Shown here piece by piece: positions 42,818 through 51,991 of a DNA stretch of 64,000 bases. The stretch's first letter is position 1; each line of letters begins with the position of its first letter. The DNA is from UBA1573 sp034005165 (GTDB lineage Bacteria; Pseudomonadota; Alphaproteobacteria; Micavibrionales; Micavibrionaceae): the NCBI GenBank assembly GCA_034005165.1, contig JAVEVE010000008.1, positions 1 to 64,000 on the forward strand, in the 5' to 3' direction. The position numbers and the translations under genes are program-made. The notes beneath the pieces were generated by a model. That model saw only the letters and a program-made list of their open reading frames with translations, had not been told where the DNA came from and made no database searches.

Positions 42818-43432
42818 ATGAGCGAAGATACAGCCGATAAAGATCAGAAATCAGCCGAAGTCGGTGAGAACGGCGATGTTCAGCCGATTGATGATGGCGG
42901 CGGAAAAATGAAAAAAATAATAATGATCGTCATTCCGCTTTTACTATTGATCGGGGGCGGGGCTGGTCTCTATTTCACAGGAACACTGGATAAGCTTTTG
43001 GGTAAAGAAGACGCGTCTCAAGAAAAAGCCGAAGGTGGTGACCATGGAGAGGAAGCCGGCAGTCACGAAGAAAAAGCGGCTGAAAGCAAAGGCGAAGGAC
43101 ACGGCGGTGCAGAAGGTGAGCATGCTGCCGGTTCTGTGTTCATGAAGATCCCAGATCTGATTGTAAACCTGACAAGCAGCGGACAACCTAGATATTTGCG
43201 TCTGTCTATCCAATTGGAACTGAATAGTGAAGAAGACATGAAAAAGGTTGAAATGGTTATGCCGCGTGTCGTTGACCAGTTTCAGACATATCTAAGAGAG
43301 TTGCGTGTAGAAGACTTGCGCGGATCGAAAGGTATTTACAGATTACAAATGGAATTGCTGGCCCGTGTCAATGCGGCGGCAGCGCCTGTCGAAGTCAAAG
43401 ATGTGCTTTTTCAGGAAATTCTGATACAATAA
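42818..43432 (+). CDS. fliL: Flagellar stator-associated protein FliL
   Basis: Inner-membrane protein that supports stator function. 204 aa: a charged cytoplasmic tail (30 aa), membrane helix at about 32-54 (KIIMIVIPLLLLIGGGAGLY), a His/Glu-rich linker (about 64-104, five His) and the FliL domain (residues about 108-204, MKIPDLIVNLTSSGQPRYLRLSIQLEL and the LVDRINAA-type end, here LLARVNAAAAPVEVKDVLFQEILIQ). It heads fliL-fliM-DUF6468-motE. Confidence 0.93.
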   Translation: MSEDTADKDQKSAEVGENGDVQPIDDGGGKMKKIIMIVIPLLLLIGGGAGLYFTGTLDKLLGKEDASQEKAEGGDHGEEAGSHEEKAAESKGEGHGGAEGEHAAGSVFMKIPDLIVNLTSSGQPRYLRLSIQLELNSEEDMKKVEMVMPRVVDQFQTYLRELRVEDLRGSKGIYRLQMELLARVNAAAAPVEVKDVLFQEILIQ

Positions 43433-43522
43433 CCCAAAAAATAAGCATCTGGCCTGCTTTTTGTATAGGAGGAGAAAGATGCATAAAAACAGTAAGATGG
43501 ATACCGGAAGGATGATCTGCCG

Positions 43523-44632
43523 ATGAGCGAAACAGATCAGATGAGCGAAGAAGAACGCCGTATGATGGAGGAATGGGAAGCCATGTCCGGCGATGGTGAT
43601 GCTGGTGGCGATGCAAACCTCGAAATGGATGAAGTTCCCTCGGTCGGCGGCGGCGGTGATGAAGGCCCCGGCGGCGCACGGATTCTGAATCAGGCAGAAA
43701 TTGACTCCCTGCTTGGATTTGATAGCGATGGCCCTGAAGAGGAAACATCAGGTGTGATGGCGTTGATTAACGCCGCGCTTGTAAATTATGAACGCCTGCC
43801 AATGCTGGATATTGTCTTCGATCGATTGGTCAGGCTGATGTCCACTTCCTTGAGAAACCTAACTTCGGATAACGTTGAGGTGTCTCTCGACCAGATTTCG
43901 ACTGTCCGCTTCGGAGACTATCTCAACTCCATCCCTCTACCTGCAATGCTCACCGTCTTCAAGGCTGAAGAATGGGATAACAACGGTTTGATCGTTGTGG
44001 ATAGTGCGTTGATTTACTCTGTTGTTGATGTTCTCCTCGGAGGGAGGAAAGGAACCCCATCTATTCGTGTAGAGGGGCGTCCTTATACCACGATTGAAAC
44101 AAAACTTGTCGAGCGAATGTTGAACGTATCTTTACACGATATGTCAACCGCATTTGATCCTTTGTCGCCTGTCAGTTTCAAGTTAGAGAACATTGAAACA
44201 AACCCGCGATTTGCTGCTATTACACAGTCCGGAAATGCGTGCGTTCTAGTCAGAATGCGCATTGATATGGGGGATCGTGGCGGACGTATCGAAATATTGA
44301 TCCCGTATGCGACGCTCGAACCTATCCGCGAACTTTTGCTCCAGATGTTTATGGGGGAAAAATTCGGGAGGGACTCAATCTGGGAAACCCACTTGACCAA
44401 CGAACTCTATATGACAGATGTCTATATGCAGGCCGTGATGGGTGAAAAGACCGTTATGCTGCGGGATATGCTCAATTGGAAAAAAGGCACAACCATTATG
44501 TTCAACACCAAGCCGAGTGACGAGGTCGAACTTCGTTGTGGTGATTTCACAATGTTTGCTGGCCCTATGGGCCAAAAAGAGGGTAATATTGCTGTCAGGA
44601 TCGAGAAATATATCCCGCCTGAAAAAGAATAA
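43523..44632 (+). CDS. fliM: Flagellar motor switch protein FliM
   Basis: Switch protein that binds CheY-P. 369 aa. Unusually, about 50 acidic and glycine-rich residues precede the CheY-binding motif, ILNQAEIDSLLGF at 54-66, which normally lies at the N terminus. The CheC-like core then follows (PMLDIVFDRLVRLMSTSLRNLTSDNVEV, FGDYLNSIPLPAMLTVFKAEEWDNNGLIVVDSALIYSVVDVLLGG), ending in a SpoA domain (LNWKKGTTIMFNTKPSDEVELRCGDF). The start at 43523 has no strong SD, but the upstream GGAGGAG at 43469-43475 is too far. Confidence 0.96.
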   Translation: MSETDQMSEEERRMMEEWEAMSGDGDAGGDANLEMDEVPSVGGGGDEGPGGARILNQAEIDSLLGFDSDGPEEETSGVMALINAALVNYERLPMLDIVFDRLVRLMSTSLRNLTSDNVEVSLDQISTVRFGDYLNSIPLPAMLTVFKAEEWDNNGLIVVDSALIYSVVDVLLGGRKGTPSIRVEGRPYTTIETKLVERMLNVSLHDMSTAFDPLSPVSFKLENIETNPRFAAITQSGNACVLVRMRIDMGDRGGRIEILIPYATLEPIRELLLQMFMGEKFGRDSIWETHLTNELYMTDVYMQAVMGEKTVMLRDMLNWKKGTTIMFNTKPSDEVELRCGDFTMFAGPMGQKEGNIAVRIEKYIPPEKE

Positions 44633-44698
44633 TGTCGGGGGATGACGTTTATTTTGAGTAGTAAGAGTGCGTAACATTTAAAAAATAGAAAGTCTGCC

Positions 44699-45298
44699 AT
44701 GTCTGGGTTGATGTTGGGTTTTGATCTGGTAATTATTGTGATGCTTGGCGCAACGATTTTCTATGCGGTGCGTTTAAGTAAGCACTTGAGTATCTTCCGA
44801 TCAAACCGTTCGGAAATGGAACGCCTGATCCGTGAATTGTCAATGCAGATCACGCGTGCGCAAGAAGGGATCTCGACGCTTGATGAAATCTCGACCACAA
44901 CAGGCGAAGATTTACGCAAGATGGTAGCAAAGGCACAAGGTTTGTGCGATGAGTTGTCACTGATGACGGAAGCCGGAGACTCTTTGGCTGAAAGACTGGA
45001 AAAACTTGCGACAAAAAACAGAGAGATTGCCGACGATATCGGACAGAATGTCGTTAGCAGCGTCTATCCTGGGCAAAAAGCATCTGTGTCTTCTTCCTCC
45101 CGTTATGAGGAGACTCTTCCAAAGGCGGATAAGCAGAGAATTGTTCCTACCCTTGAATCATCCTTCGCTATCCGCGATCCGGATTACGATGGAGGAAATG
45201 AAGGAAGTTTCGATGATGCGGATGACACGGGTTCATTCCTGAGTAAAGCTGAAAAAGATTTAGCTGCGGCGCTAAGAGGGCGCGGCAGTAAAAAATAA
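44699..45298 (+). CDS. DUF6468-type membrane protein
   Basis: 199 aa. An N-terminal membrane helix (LMLGFDLVIIVMLGATIFYAVRL, about residues 4-26) leads to the conserved cytoplasmic block SKHLSIFRSNRSEMERLIRELSMQITRAQEGISTLDE (DUF6468 in alphaproteobacterial flagellar clusters) and a coiled-coil-like region. The acidic C terminus is low-complexity. It lies between fliM and motE on the same strand. Function unknown; flagellar by context. Confidence 0.75.
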   Translation: MSGLMLGFDLVIIVMLGATIFYAVRLSKHLSIFRSNRSEMERLIRELSMQITRAQEGISTLDEISTTTGEDLRKMVAKAQGLCDELSLMTEAGDSLAERLEKLATKNREIADDIGQNVVSSVYPGQKASVSSSSRYEETLPKADKQRIVPTLESSFAIRDPDYDGGNEGSFDDADDTGSFLSKAEKDLAAALRGRGSKK

Positions 45299-45334
45299 TT
45301 TTATAGATAAAACCATTTTTGGTGAAAGATTGTC

Positions 45335-46108
45335 ATGTCCAACGGCCTCGGTAAATTCATTTCGGCGCGTCTGCGTTTGCTACCTGTTCTTATTGCGGTG
45401 GCCACATTGGCATTTATCGCGAGGGTAGGCGATGCTGTGGTTGAGATGCGTGACCTTTCTGGCGCCGCCTATGCAGAAGATGCAAAGACCGAAACATATA
45501 ACGAACCTGTGAAAGCAGCGGATTCATCGGCGGAAGCATCTGGAACACAGCCGTCAACAGATCATCTGGCATCATCTGCCGCAGATGATATCAGCTTGCC
45601 ATCTATGGATGGAAAAGAGGATAAGCCTGTTGAGGATATAACAGAAGATGTTATGAAGAAATGGGAAGATGCCAGCGACATTGACACGGAATATTCCGAC
45701 ATCAAACAGGAAATGTATAAAGATCTAGTCGACCGCCGCAGATTACTTGATGAGCGGGAGCAGACGCTCGAAAAGCGAGAGGCCTTGATAAATGCCGCCC
45801 AACTTGAGCTGGATCGAAAATATAAAGAGATGACTGGATTGAGAGATGAAATTCAGTCTTTGCTGAAAAAACAATCCGATGAAGAAGCTGCACGCCTGAA
45901 TTCTTTGGTCAAAATTTATACAGGAATGAAGCCGAAAGATGCCGCACGTATTTTTAATACGCTGGATATGGATATTCTGGTTGAGGTGATTGGTCGCATG
46001 CCGGAGAGTAAATCAGCACCTATCCTTGCGGGTATGGATGCTGATAGGGCGCGTGCCCTGACAACATTGCTGGCCGAACAGAAGAAATTGCCTGATATCC
46101 CGCAGTAA
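45335..46108 (+). CDS. motE: MotE family protein (stator accessory, MgtE N-terminal-like)
   Basis: 257 aa. Signal/membrane segment at about residues 12-35 (LLPVLIAVATLAFIARVG), low-complexity region, a coiled coil (about 130-185, DRRRLLDEREQTLEKREALINAA and LDRKYKEMTGLRDEIQ) and the MgtE-N-like domain KIYTGMKPKDAARIFNTLDMDILVEVIGRMPESKSAPILAGMDADRAR. MotE is thought to chaperone MotC and stator assembly in Alphaproteobacteria. motA/motB/motC are not in the window. Confidence 0.88.
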   Translation: MSNGLGKFISARLRLLPVLIAVATLAFIARVGDAVVEMRDLSGAAYAEDAKTETYNEPVKAADSSAEASGTQPSTDHLASSAADDISLPSMDGKEDKPVEDITEDVMKKWEDASDIDTEYSDIKQEMYKDLVDRRRLLDEREQTLEKREALINAAQLELDRKYKEMTGLRDEIQSLLKKQSDEEAARLNSLVKIYTGMKPKDAARIFNTLDMDILVEVIGRMPESKSAPILAGMDADRARALTTLLAEQKKLPDIPQ

Positions 46109-46415
46109 ACCGCGAATATCTGCTCTAGAATATCTTTGGTTTAAATCCCTCCTTAAATGTCATAATGCATAGAGGCTTAATACGAAAGTATTAGCCCTCT
46201 ATTTTGCATTTACATTGAATAGTGTTAGGATGCGCAATCATGATGCGTCCGGACTCCGGAAACATGGCATCAATACAGCCTTTTATGGCGTAAAACCTTC
46301 CTGCTGCGTAGTATTTTGTTAATCTTTTCATGAAATTATTGAGTTTACTGGGCCTATCGGTCTGAAAAGAATCTAGTCATCTAATACTTCAAGTTACTCT
46401 AAGGAGCAGAGAAAA
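46109..46415. other. Intergenic region between motE and cheY
   Basis: About 300 bases with no supported ORF. A hairpin at 46171-46200 (AGAGGCTTAATAC-GAAA-GTATTAGCCCTCT, one mismatch) followed by ATTTT may terminate the fliL operon. TGGCAT-CAATA-CAGCC at 46265-46280 has -24/-12 spacing but a poor -12, so it is only a weak sigma-54 candidate. Confidence 0.4.
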
Positions 46416-46802
46416 ATGTCCGTCGATAAGAATATGAACGTCCTCATCGTTGACGATTACAAAACCATGTTACGCATTATCGGCAACTTGCTGAAGCAGC
46501 TGGGGTTTAACAATGTGGATGAAGCTACGGACGGATCCATGGCTTTGGAAATGTTCAAAAACAAGAATTACGGTCTGGTCATTTCTGACTGGAACATGGA
46601 ACCGATGTCAGGTCTGGATCTGTTGAAGCAGGTTCGTACATTACCTGCAAACGCAAACGTTCCGTTTGTAATGGTCACTGCTGAAAGCAAGACCGAAAAC
46701 GTGATCGCCGCCAAGCAGGCAGGCGTTAGCAACTATATCGTTAAGCCGTTCAATGCGGAAACATTGAAGACCAAACTGGTCTCTGTACTGGGTGATTTCT
46801 AA
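46416..46802 (+). CDS. cheY: Chemotaxis response regulator CheY
   Basis: Single receiver domain, 128 aa. Acidic pocket at Asp13-Asp14 (IVDDYKTML), phospho-acceptor Asp58 (LVISDWNMEPMSGLDLL), Thr in MVTAES and Lys in IVKPFNAETL. CheY-P binds FliM to reverse rotation. AAGGAG precedes the ATG. cheZ follows in the same operon, an arrangement that favours a phosphatase partner. Confidence 0.95.
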   Translation: MSVDKNMNVLIVDDYKTMLRIIGNLLKQLGFNNVDEATDGSMALEMFKNKNYGLVISDWNMEPMSGLDLLKQVRTLPANANVPFVMVTAESKTENVIAAKQAGVSNYIVKPFNAETLKTKLVSVLGDF

Positions 46803-46833
46803 TCCAATAAGAAATAGGGATCAGGGGAAAAAT

Positions 46834-47430
46834 ATGGAAGCATCTGGTACAGGCATTCGCCGCGATAAGGTAATAAATCTGATTAACTCGGTGATCGAGA
46901 AGGTTGGCGCGGCCGATGAAATCTCGAGAGAGCATATTTATGCAGAGCTAAAAGATCTTCACGATATTATCGAGGCAACTCGGAATGAAATCAATGCAAC
47001 CCGCGTTACGGATATTTCCGGAACGCATATTCCGACAGCAACAGACGAATTGGATGCAGTTGTTGCAGCAACGGAAGTCGCAACAGGAACTATTATGGAT
47101 GCTTGTGACGCGATGACCGAATATGCCGAGCAATTGGACTCTGCCCATAAAGACTTTATGGTTATGCAGGTTACAAAAATTCTCGAAGCCTGCTCTTTTC
47201 AGGATATTACCGGTCAGCGCATTACCAAAGTTGTCCGGAGTCTGAAAACTATTGATGAAAAAGTTTCGAACTTGCTTCAGGTTTTGGGAGACAAACTTCC
47301 TGCCCATACAACTGCAACAGAAGCCGCAGATGAGAGAACTGGGGATGCACGCCTTTTAAACGGGCCACAAATGGCTGATAAGGCTATCTCTCAGGATGAA
47401 ATTGACAAATTACTGGAAGATCTCTTCTAA
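46834..47430 (+). CDS. cheZ: Chemotaxis phosphatase CheZ
   Basis: Dephosphorylates CheY-P. The conserved catalytic element is SFQDITGQRITKVV (Gln at about residue 123 from this start), matching the FQDLTGQ of the family. The C terminus ISQDEIDKLLEDLF is an amphipathic CheY-binding-type helix. ATG at 46834 has CAGGGGAAAA before it; the upstream ATG at 46792 lies inside cheY and is less likely. 198 aa. Confidence 0.93.
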   Translation: MEASGTGIRRDKVINLINSVIEKVGAADEISREHIYAELKDLHDIIEATRNEINATRVTDISGTHIPTATDELDAVVAATEVATGTIMDACDAMTEYAEQLDSAHKDFMVMQVTKILEACSFQDITGQRITKVVRSLKTIDEKVSNLLQVLGDKLPAHTTATEAADERTGDARLLNGPQMADKAISQDEIDKLLEDLF

Positions 47431-47464
47431 AGGGGAGTCAAATCTCCTGAATACAAACAAGAAA

Positions 47465-50400
47465 ATGGAATTAACCCCTTATATTTTGGGGGTTTTTTCG
47501 TTTTGGCGCCGTAGGCTTATTGCCCTGATATGGCAGCTGTGGCAATTTCTCTATATGAACCGAATCTGGCGCCATTTATCGTCTGTTATGGCATATGCAT
47601 TGCTGACCTCGGCGGCCACAACTTCTGTGTCCGTAGCGCAAGCTATCGCCGCAGACTTGCAAATGAAAGTTCGCGGCAGTGACCACAATGATTATTCCCG
47701 CTTGGTATTTGAGGGAGCTGCTGCTCCGAAATACATAATCAAACAAGATCGAAATTCTGCAGTCATTACATTTGAAGCGCCTGTTTCGTTGCAAGTAGAA
47801 ACTGCTCCCCCTGAAAATCTGGAACGTGTTGTTGCTTATAAAAAACTTTCTGACACGCAGATTAAAATTGATTTTCCGGCGGGAATTAGCTTGCGTCATT
47901 TCATTCTTGATAAGAAGCTAATCCTTGACTTCAAAGGACACGCCAAACCGCAAGAGACAAGCGCAGCCATTGTGCCTCCCAAAAAAGTCGCGTTAGCGGG
48001 AAATAAAAACGTGAACGACGAAGGTCATAAACCAACCGATCTGACCGAAGCGATGGCTGTATCAGAGTCCCCAGCCGCCGGAGAAGAAGAAACAAAAAAA
48101 GAAACGCCTTCTATAAAGCACGTTGCGGCAGACCATCAGAAAGAACAAATTGAAAATGCCGTATCAAAAAATGTGACGCTCGAAAAACATATTGTTGTTG
48201 ATGAATCTAAAGAAAATGCAGGTGATCAACAATCAGAGACTTTGGCAGACGAGCATAAGGCCCCGGAATTGAAACTTGTACCGCATACGATCAATATTGC
48301 CGGAACAACTTCTTTTGCTCTGGCGGTTTTCGAGAAAAGCGGAAAATTATGGTTTGTCCTTGATAAGCCTGACGTCGTGGTTCCCCCACAATTTGAAGGG
48401 CCATACCGTTCTAAGTTCGATGGATTTGAACGTATGACATCGGGCGATACCACAATATTTAGAACACCGCAGCCGACGGGTTATACCTTGACAGGTAGCG
48501 GTGGCGGATTGGTTTGGGACGTCAAAATGACAGAGCTCAAAGAGGGATTGTTCGAGCCGAAGCCACTAGTTCGTGCCGATAATGTTCCAGGGGATTCCGG
48601 TCCAAGCTTGCTGTGGTCTGCACCGACATTTCATCGCGCAGTCAAAATTACTGATCCCGATACAGGAGAAACAATCTGGGTAGGTATGGTCTCTGAGGCC
48701 CGCGACTTTGCCCGGTTACCACAGAAATTTGCAGAATTAGAATCGCTCCCGTCAGTGATCGGGATGGCTTTGGTTTCAAAAGTGGATGATCTGTCGGTCT
48801 CAAAAATTCAGGAAGGAGCATTGATTTCGAGACCTGAAGGACTGGCTTTATCTATGAAGAAAGATCTGTTGCCTTATAAAAATGAAGTAAAAGAGACGCC
48901 CGATGATAAGGAAAAAAGCGGAAGTCGAATCTATAACTTCGCCGACTGGGAAGGTGGAAGTACGATGGCTGATCTCTATGAAAATCAGCGTCTGATTCTG
49001 TCAGGACTGCAGGAGCAAACCGATCTGAAAAAGACGGAAGGGATGCTGTTTTTGGGGCGTATGATGTTGGCGCATGGTCTGTCCCCTGAGGCCAAAGGAT
49101 TTTTTGATTTGGCAGAGAGCTATACACCGGAACTGTCGGAAAACACAGAATACAAAGCCCTGAGAGGAGCATCCGAACTTCTTTCTGGTCATTTCAAATC
49201 AGCTTTTGAAAACATGAGTAACCCAGTTCTCGACCAGATTGATGAAGTTAAAATCTGGAAGTCTGCCGCATTGTCTGGACTTGATGATTGGCAGCAAGCG
49301 GCAAAAACGCTTCCTGTAAACGTCAATCTGATTAAGTCATATCCGAAAGATATTTTCTTTCCTATGTCTTTAAGACTGGCTGAAATTGCATTGAGAGAAG
49401 GAAACCAGAATAAGGCAGAAAAAATTCTCGAGATGGTGGATGCTCGCAAAGGTGAGGGAATGTCTTTGGCATATAAGTCCTCATTTGACTATCTCAAAGG
49501 GGAGTATGCGCGGCAGAAAGGCGATATTGATACCGCCAAGGAGCTTTGGTCACAACTCGAAACAGGACAGGATGATCTTTATCGGGCCAAATCACGATTG
49601 GCTATGGCTACACTTCGCTATGGAGAGAAAGAAATCACCCTTGATAAGGCCATTGATACCCTTGAAGGGCTAAGATATGCGTGGCGCGGAGATGAGCTGG
49701 AGACTTCGATCAATTACAACCTAGGAAAACTCTACCTTGAAAAAGGAGAGCCAATTAAGGCTCTGGGGCTTATGCGTCTTGCAAGTGGATTGATTCCGAA
49801 CTCCGAAATGGGGAAAACTATCAATCAGGTCATGCACGCAACTTTCCGCGATTTGTATTTGACTGATAAAATTCAAGACCTCTCTCCATTAGAGGCTCTG
49901 ACGATGTATGACGAGTTTTCCGAGTTGGTGCCTCAGGGGGCGGAGGGGGATCGTTTGGCTCGTCAATTGGCAGAGCGTCTTGCTGATGTTGATTTATTGC
50001 CGCGGGCGATCAATCTTTTGAAAAACCAGGTTGATACGCGGCTCTCGGGGGTGGAGGGTGGTACAGTTGCTATCCGATTGGCCTCAATGCAGGTTTTGGA
50101 TAACAAGCCTGAGGATGCGTTGAAAACACTCGATCAAGCTATGAATTTCCTGAAAGATGCGCCGACAGAAGAGGCAGAGCCAAAACGCCGCCAAATTGCA
50201 TTACTCAAAGCCAAAGCATATTCTTTGATGAATAAACCGCAGGACTCTTTTGCCGCTCTTAGTCTTCTATCGCAGGATGAAGATGTGCTAAGGCTTCGGG
50301 CTGATATCGCGTGGAAGTCAAAAAAATGGCAAGAAGCTGCGGACTCTCTGGAGCAACTCGTATCCAAGCAGAATATCTCGCTCACCCGCCCGCTGACAGA

Positions 50401-50818
50401 GGCACAGGCCAAATTGATTATGGATTGGGCTGTGGCATTGTATCTGGCAGATAACCGATATGTTCTTGCAAACTTGCGCGAGAGATACTCAGACTCAATG
50501 AGCCAGACATCACGTGCCAAAGAATTTGAAGTCATTACACGCCCGAGACAAAACATTTTGCTGGCGGACCGTGATACGATTAAAGGTATTATTGGGGAAA
50601 CAGATATGTTCCGTGATTTCCTCGAAAGTATGAAAGAAGACCTGACCGGACCTGTAAAGGAAAGCCCGAAAGCCGCCCAGCCTAGAGGGGCAGCATCTTC
50701 TCCTTCAACCTCTGGCACTGTCACTGGGGCTACATCTGGCAAGTCCCCTGCGAATATTCCAGAGCCTTTGAAAAATGCTCCTCCGGAAATAAAAACGGAT
50801 GAAGTTTTAGCAGATTAG
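47465..50818 (+). CDS. Large envelope protein with AMIN-like and TPR-like regions
   Basis: 1,117 aa from this ATG. N-terminal membrane or signal region (residues about 10-60, with a Sec-like stretch MAYALLTSAATTSVSVAQAI), an AMIN-like beta region (about 64-150, DLQMKVRGSDHNDYSRLVFEG), a low-complexity charged spacer, a second beta region with FALAVFEKSGKLWFVLDKPD (about 270-420), and from about 520 a long TPR-like helical array (LFLGRMMLAHGLSPEAKGFFDLAESY, LGKLYLEKGEPIKALGLMRLASGLIPN, ADIAWKSKKWQEAADSLEQL). Start uncertain: SD is weak. Probably a periplasmic assembly or peptidoglycan-binding scaffold cotranscribed with cheY-cheZ (inference). Confidence 0.72.
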   Translation: MELTPYILGVFSFWRRRLIALIWQLWQFLYMNRIWRHLSSVMAYALLTSAATTSVSVAQAIAADLQMKVRGSDHNDYSRLVFEGAAAPKYIIKQDRNSAVITFEAPVSLQVETAPPENLERVVAYKKLSDTQIKIDFPAGISLRHFILDKKLILDFKGHAKPQETSAAIVPPKKVALAGNKNVNDEGHKPTDLTEAMAVSESPAAGEEETKKETPSIKHVAADHQKEQIENAVSKNVTLEKHIVVDESKENAGDQQSETLADEHKAPELKLVPHTINIAGTTSFALAVFEKSGKLWFVLDKPDVVVPPQFEGPYRSKFDGFERMTSGDTTIFRTPQPTGYTLTGSGGGLVWDVKMTELKEGLFEPKPLVRADNVPGDSGPSLLWSAPTFHRAVKITDPDTGETIWVGMVSEARDFARLPQKFAELESLPSVIGMALVSKVDDLSVSKIQEGALISRPEGLALSMKKDLLPYKNEVKETPDDKEKSGSRIYNFADWEGGSTMADLYENQRLILSGLQEQTDLKKTEGMLFLGRMMLAHGLSPEAKGFFDLAESYTPELSENTEYKALRGASELLSGHFKSAFENMSNPVLDQIDEVKIWKSAALSGLDDWQQAAKTLPVNVNLIKSYPKDIFFPMSLRLAEIALREGNQNKAEKILEMVDARKGEGMSLAYKSSFDYLKGEYARQKGDIDTAKELWSQLETGQDDLYRAKSRLAMATLRYGEKEITLDKAIDTLEGLRYAWRGDELETSINYNLGKLYLEKGEPIKALGLMRLASGLIPNSEMGKTINQVMHATFRDLYLTDKIQDLSPLEALTMYDEFSELVPQGAEGDRLARQLAERLADVDLLPRAINLLKNQVDTRLSGVEGGTVAIRLASMQVLDNKPEDALKTLDQAMNFLKDAPTEEAEPKRRQIALLKAKAYSLMNKPQDSFAALSLLSQDEDVLRLRADIAWKSKKWQEAADSLEQLVSKQNISLTRPLTEAQAKLIMDWAVALYLADNRYVLANLRERYSDSMSQTSRAKEFEVITRPRQNILLADRDTIKGIIGETDMFRDFLESMKEDLTGPVKESPKAAQPRGAASSPSTSGTVTGATSGKSPANIPEPLKNAPPEIKTDEVLAD

Positions 50819-50869
50819 CAGCAACGACTGATCTAAAGTAAGATAAAACAATAATCTGAATGAAAGAGC

Positions 50870-51706
50870 TTATTGCTCTGTTGGCGCGTTTTCTAGAATC
50901 TCTGTAGGCAAAGAGCCGGTCAGATTATTGGCATCCATCTCGAAACTCTTGATTAACGACCCACACACAAGATTCCATCCGTCAACAAGCACGAAGAATA
51001 CAATCTTGAACGGCAAGGAAATCACGATAGGAGGCAACATCATCATACCCATCGACATTAGGATAGAGGAGGTCACGATGTCGATTACCAAAAATGGCAA
51101 GAAGAGCATAAAGCCGATTTCAAAAGCGCGGCGCAGCTCAGAAATCATAAAGGCCGGGATGACCACTGTCAGAGAGAGATCTTGAGGCTTCTCTACCTTT
51201 TGTCCACCGGCCGCATCAACAAAAAGCTGCAAATCTTTTTCACGAGCATGTTTAAGCATAAAAGTTTTAAAAGGGTCAGTCGCTTTATAAAAGGCATCAA
51301 CTTCATCCATTTCCTCATTCATCAAGGGTTTGATCCCTTGTTCATAGGACTGCTGGAACGTTGGAGCCATCACAAAAAATGTCAGGAATAGTGCAAGAGA
51401 AATCAGAACAGTGTTTGGTGGTGATTGCTGTAAGCCGATCGCAGAGCGCAGAAAGGATAAAACGACAACAATCCGCGTGAATGAGGTCATCATAATCAGA
51501 ATGGATGGGGCCAATGACAATACGGTCAGCAGCGCCATCATTTGAACGACCCGCCCAGTAACAGAGCCGTCAGCGGCAGTATTCATGTCAAGGCTTAGAA
51601 CTTGCGCAAAAGATGGAAGTGCATACAAAGTCGCAGCCATAAAGCCGGAAAAGACCAGCAGAAATTTAAGAGAAAAAAGGTGGTGCAGAAATTTCTTATA
51701 CGTCAT
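50870..51706 (-). CDS. fliP: Flagellar biosynthetic protein FliP
   Basis: Core of the export gate channel. From the ATG at 51706 it is 278 aa with a cleavable signal (FLLVFSGFMAATLYALPSFA, then QVLSLDM) and four membrane helices. Signatures: LAPSILIMMTSFTRIVVVLSFLRSAIGLQQSPPNTVLISLALFLTFFVMAP and FMISELRRAFEIGFMLFLPFLVIDIVTSSILMSMGMMMLPP. It overlaps the end of fliO by 11 bases; the longer ORF start at 51757 is rejected. Confidence 0.97.
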   Translation of the reverse strand: MTYKKFLHHLFSLKFLLVFSGFMAATLYALPSFAQVLSLDMNTAADGSVTGRVVQMMALLTVLSLAPSILIMMTSFTRIVVVLSFLRSAIGLQQSPPNTVLISLALFLTFFVMAPTFQQSYEQGIKPLMNEEMDEVDAFYKATDPFKTFMLKHAREKDLQLFVDAAGGQKVEKPQDLSLTVVIPAFMISELRRAFEIGFMLFLPFLVIDIVTSSILMSMGMMMLPPIVISLPFKIVFFVLVDGWNLVCGSLIKSFEMDANNLTGSLPTEILENAPTEQ

Positions 51707-51989
51707 GACTATCTGTTGCCAAGGGTGCGGTAAATCCGGATTCCACAACAGTTTCACCTGAAGTGCTTAAAATAACAAGATGCTCGGTATCATCTCTCCT
51801 CAGAATAATTGCTTTACGTCGAGGATCAAGTGGGAGGACTTCGACGATTTTAAGGCGCTTTTTTGCTCCTGAGGAGATTTGAACGGGTCCATTCAACCCG
51901 AGCTTTTTCAAAATGATCCACAGACCGCCCATCAGGCTCACAACAAGGATAAGGGCCATAAATGCTCGCAGAAATTCAGGAGATTCCAT
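51696..51989 (-). CDS. fliO: Flagellar biosynthetic protein FliO
   Basis: Short gate-assembly factor. 97 aa with one membrane helix (about residues 8-27, RAFMALILVVSLMGGLWIIL) and a small cytoplasmic domain (KKRLKIVEVLPLDPRRKAIILRRDDTEHLVILS), the FliO pattern. Between the FlhB-C-like gene and fliP on the same strand. Confidence 0.88.
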   Translation of the reverse strand: MESPEFLRAFMALILVVSLMGGLWIILKKLGLNGPVQISSGAKKRLKIVEVLPLDPRRKAIILRRDDTEHLVILSTSGETVVESGFTAPLATDSHDV

Positions 51990-51991
51990 AG

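Noticed and set aside
46265..46280. TGGCAT-CAATA-CAGCC before cheY as a sigma-54 promoter
   Set aside because: GG/GC spacing fits but the -12 element is poor (CAGCC); not listed as a separate feature.
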